A program made the translations under genes and the position numbers. A stretch of DNA of 64,000 nucleotides from Aminiphilus circumscriptus DSM 16581 (GTDB lineage Bacteria; Synergistota; Synergistia; Synergistales; Aminiphilaceae), in the NCBI RefSeq assembly GCF_000526375.1, contig NZ_JAFY01000002.1:310001-374000 (forward strand). The letters are read 5' to 3'. Below are positions 62,416 to 64,000 of this stretch, piece by piece. Each line of letters opens with the position of its first letter. Positions within the stretch are counted from its first letter, which is position 1. Below the pieces are notes generated by a model that saw only the letters and a program-made list of their open reading frames with translations, made no database searches and was not told the origin of the DNA.

Positions 62416-63579
62416 TCAGGCGGACAAAACGCCGAAAAGCCACCCGGCGATCGCGGAGAGCACTACCACGATGCTCACGTAGGCGGCGGTCATCTTCGTG
62501 CCGATGACGCTCCGGATGACGAGCATGTTCGGCAGAGAGAGCGCTGGTCCCGCGAGGAGCAGCGCCAGAGCGGGCCCCTTGCCCATGCCTGCGCCGAGGA
62601 GCCCCTGGAGAATGGGCACTTCCGTAAGCGTGGCAAAGTACATGAACGCTCCGGAGAGAGCGGCGAAGAAGTTCGCGAAAAGACTGTTTCCCCCCACGAG
62701 AGCACTCACCCAGGCGCTCGGAATGAGCGCCTCATGTCCTGGGCGCCCGAGGAGGAATCCCGCCACGAGAACACCGCCGAAGAGCAGGGGCATGACCTGG
62801 AGCGCATAGCCCCACGTGGAGGCGAACCACTCCTGCCGCTCCTCCGCCTTGAACCAGAAAGCGGAGGCAAGAACGGTGAAAGCCAGCGCCGCCCCCGCTA
62901 CATGCCACTTGACGGCGTACACGGAAGCCCAGAAACTCTCCGGCACCTTCGGCGCGGCCCAGTTGGCGAAGACGAGAAACGTCACCATGCCCGCCATGTG
63001 CAAACTCGTCTTCCAGAGTGGACGCCCCTCTTCCTCGGGGAGCTGTGCAAACCCCTTCTGGCGGCTCTCTTCGGTGTTGCGGAAAAAGAAGGCCATGAGA
63101 AGTCCCACCACCACGCTGAAGAGGACGGCCCCAACGGCTCGGGCAATGCCGAGTTCCGCCCCCAGTACCCGGGCCGTGAGGATGATCGCCAGGGCGTTGA
63201 TGGCCGGACCGGAATAGAGAAACGCCACGGCGGGACCAAGCCCGGCGCCACGCTTGTAGATCCCCGCGAAGAGGGGCAGCACCGTGCAGGAACAGACCGC
63301 GAGGATCGTTCCCGACACGGCGGCCACCGAATAGGCGACGGCCTTTTTCGCCTCCGCTCCCAGGTACTTCATCACCGCCTGCTGGCTCACAAAGACCGAG
63401 ATGGCCCCGGCGATGAAGAACGCCGGAACCAGACAGAGAAGGACATGTTCCCGGGCGTACTCGTGCATCATGGCCAGGGACTCGACCACCGAACCGGCGA
63501 TGCGTCCGCTCTCGGCGGGGAGGTAATAGAACACCAGGAAGAACCCCAGAATCCAGAGGAATTTCTGTCGATCACTCAT
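62416..63579 (-). CDS. arsP: Permease of the ArsP/YraQ family (UPF0718)
   Basis: A 387-residue membrane protein with about ten helices, from the family that exports methylated or trivalent organoarsenicals. The repeated core motifs are visible: CSCTVLPLFAGIYKRGAGLGPAVAFLYSGPAIN in the first half and LTEVPILQGLLGAGMGKGPALALLLAGPALSLP in the second. The Cys pair in AVCSCTVLP fits metal(loid) binding. It lies downstream of a thioredoxin-like gene and upstream of ArsF-like debris. A near-palindrome at 63611-63630 may be its operator. Confidence 0.9.
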   Translation of the reverse strand: MSDRQKFLWILGFFLVFYYLPAESGRIAGSVVESLAMMHEYAREHVLLCLVPAFFIAGAISVFVSQQAVMKYLGAEAKKAVAYSVAAVSGTILAVCSCTVLPLFAGIYKRGAGLGPAVAFLYSGPAINALAIILTARVLGAELGIARAVGAVLFSVVVGLLMAFFFRNTEESRQKGFAQLPEEEGRPLWKTSLHMAGMVTFLVFANWAAPKVPESFWASVYAVKWHVAGAALAFTVLASAFWFKAEERQEWFASTWGYALQVMPLLFGGVLVAGFLLGRPGHEALIPSAWVSALVGGNSLFANFFAALSGAFMYFATLTEVPILQGLLGAGMGKGPALALLLAGPALSLPNMLVIRSVIGTKMTAAYVSIVVVLSAIAGWLFGVLSA

Positions 63580-63610
63580 CGGTCGTCACCTCGAGCAGGA
63601 AACCTCGTCT

Positions 63611-63630
63611 ATGTGGCGAAAATCGCACAT
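63611..63630. promoter_or_regulatory. Candidate operator of the ArsP-like permease gene
   Basis: ATGTGGCGAAAATCGCACAT is an interrupted palindrome (ATGTG and CGA arms with one extra G) about 30 bases upstream of the permease ATG, in the spacing used by ArsR/SmtB repressors. No ArsR gene is present in the window. Confidence 0.4.
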
Positions 63631-63640
63631 AATCTTCCGA

Positions 63641-63672
63641 AAAAACTCCCCGACATGCGCCGGGGAGTTTTT
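63641..63672. terminator. Bidirectional intrinsic terminator
   Basis: AAAAACTCCCCG (63641-63652) pairs perfectly with CGGGGAGTTTTT (63661-63672). On the minus strand it ends with a U run and would terminate the thioredoxin-like gene before the permease gene. Confidence 0.85.
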
Positions 63673-63786
63673 CTTTCCTTGGCCCCTTGGACTTGATCCG
63701 TTCGAAGGGACCTTCGAACGAAAACACGAAGAAGCACTTCCGAAACAGGGCGCGTCGAGCGTCAGCCCGACCTGTCCCCGATCCCG

Positions 63787-64000
63787 CTAGGTCATCTTTG
63801 AAAGGAGTGCCTTGGTCTCCTCGACGGAAAGAACCTTGCCTGCAGCAAGAACCTTGCCGTCCACGGCGAGCCCCGGCGTGGCCATCACGCCGAAGTCCAT
63901 GATCTTGTCGATCTCCGTCACTTTTTCGATCTCAAAATCCAACCCCAACTGCGTCGCCGCTTCCGAGGCAACTTCTGCGAGTTTTTTACATTTGGGGCAA
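63787..64000 (-). CDS. Thioredoxin-like redox-active disulfide protein (partial)
   Basis: The 3' part (about 71 codons) of a small thioredoxin/glutaredoxin-like protein; the 5' end is beyond the window. It begins with CPKCKKLAEVASEAA, the active-site CxxC, and continues DFEIEKVTEIDKIMDFGVMA with the cis-proline in ATPGLAVDGKVL. This matches the TM0996/MTH895 family often encoded beside ArsP-type permeases. Confidence 0.9.
   Translation of the reverse strand, partial: CPKCKKLAEVASEAATQLGLDFEIEKVTEIDKIMDFGVMATPGLAVDGKVLAAGKVLSVEETKALLSKMT

Overview
This 64 kb window looks like chromosomal DNA of a GC-rich, strictly anaerobic, amino-acid- or glycerol-fermenting bacterium. The gene content (anaerobic B12 route, Pdu-type microcompartment, YfcC-type permease with an M20 amidohydrolase, AtuA/DUF4387 pair) would fit the Synergistota. 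That assignment is inference; there is no rRNA or other marker gene here.

Region 1 (37-2603, minus): an AtuA-family protein, its small DUF4387 partner and a C26 glutamine-amidotransferase-like hydrolase. Region 2 (2959-19500, plus): a cobalamin riboswitch with its own terminator, followed by a tightly overlapped operon for tetrapyrrole and corrin synthesis: cbiET, cbiF, cbiGH, cbiJ, cbiL, a membrane protein, hemA, a met8-hemC fusion, a cobA-hemD fusion and cbiP, then hemL and hemB beyond IS30 debris. Together these genes run from glutamyl-tRNA to uroporphyrinogen III and most of the way to cobyric acid. Region 3 (19721-22123): a PocR-PAS-GGDEF gene broken by a 17-bp tandem duplication, a YhcH-family gene, and an IS256 remnant carrying a nested MITE. 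Region 4 (22123-30276, minus): yhaO, yhaN, cbiA, cbiB, cobD, so late corrin genes lie downstream of an SbcCD-like nuclease pair. Region 5 (30533-36372, minus): a secreted helical-repeat protein with an in-frame TGA, then a full-length choline/carnitine O-acyltransferase beside a ProXWV-type quaternary-amine ABC transporter.

Region 6 (37808-55100, plus) is the centrepiece: a B12-dependent diol/glycerol dehydratase microcompartment operon (pduU V A B C D E G H K J L, eutJ-like, PduM-position gene, a permuted BMC gene, pduN O P S T) ending in a glycerol dehydrogenase gene where pduQ would be expected. B12 made by regions 2 and 4 would feed the dehydratase through PduO and PduS. Several proteins here are unusual: a EutJ homologue with a BMC-like N-terminal tail, a PduH with a targeting-like C-terminal helix, a long-tailed PduK, and a small permuted BMC protein.

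Region 7 (55252-60495): a LysR regulator divergent from a permease-amidohydrolase pair. The permease gene is cut after codon 13-14 by an intact IS256-family element with a 9-bp target duplication. Region 8 (60727-64000, minus): a BFD-like Fe-S protein, a truncated ArsF-like gene, repeat debris, an ArsP/YraQ permease and the 3' part of a thioredoxin-like gene, which suggests a decayed arsenical or redox cluster.

No rRNA, tRNA, CRISPR or prophage was seen.
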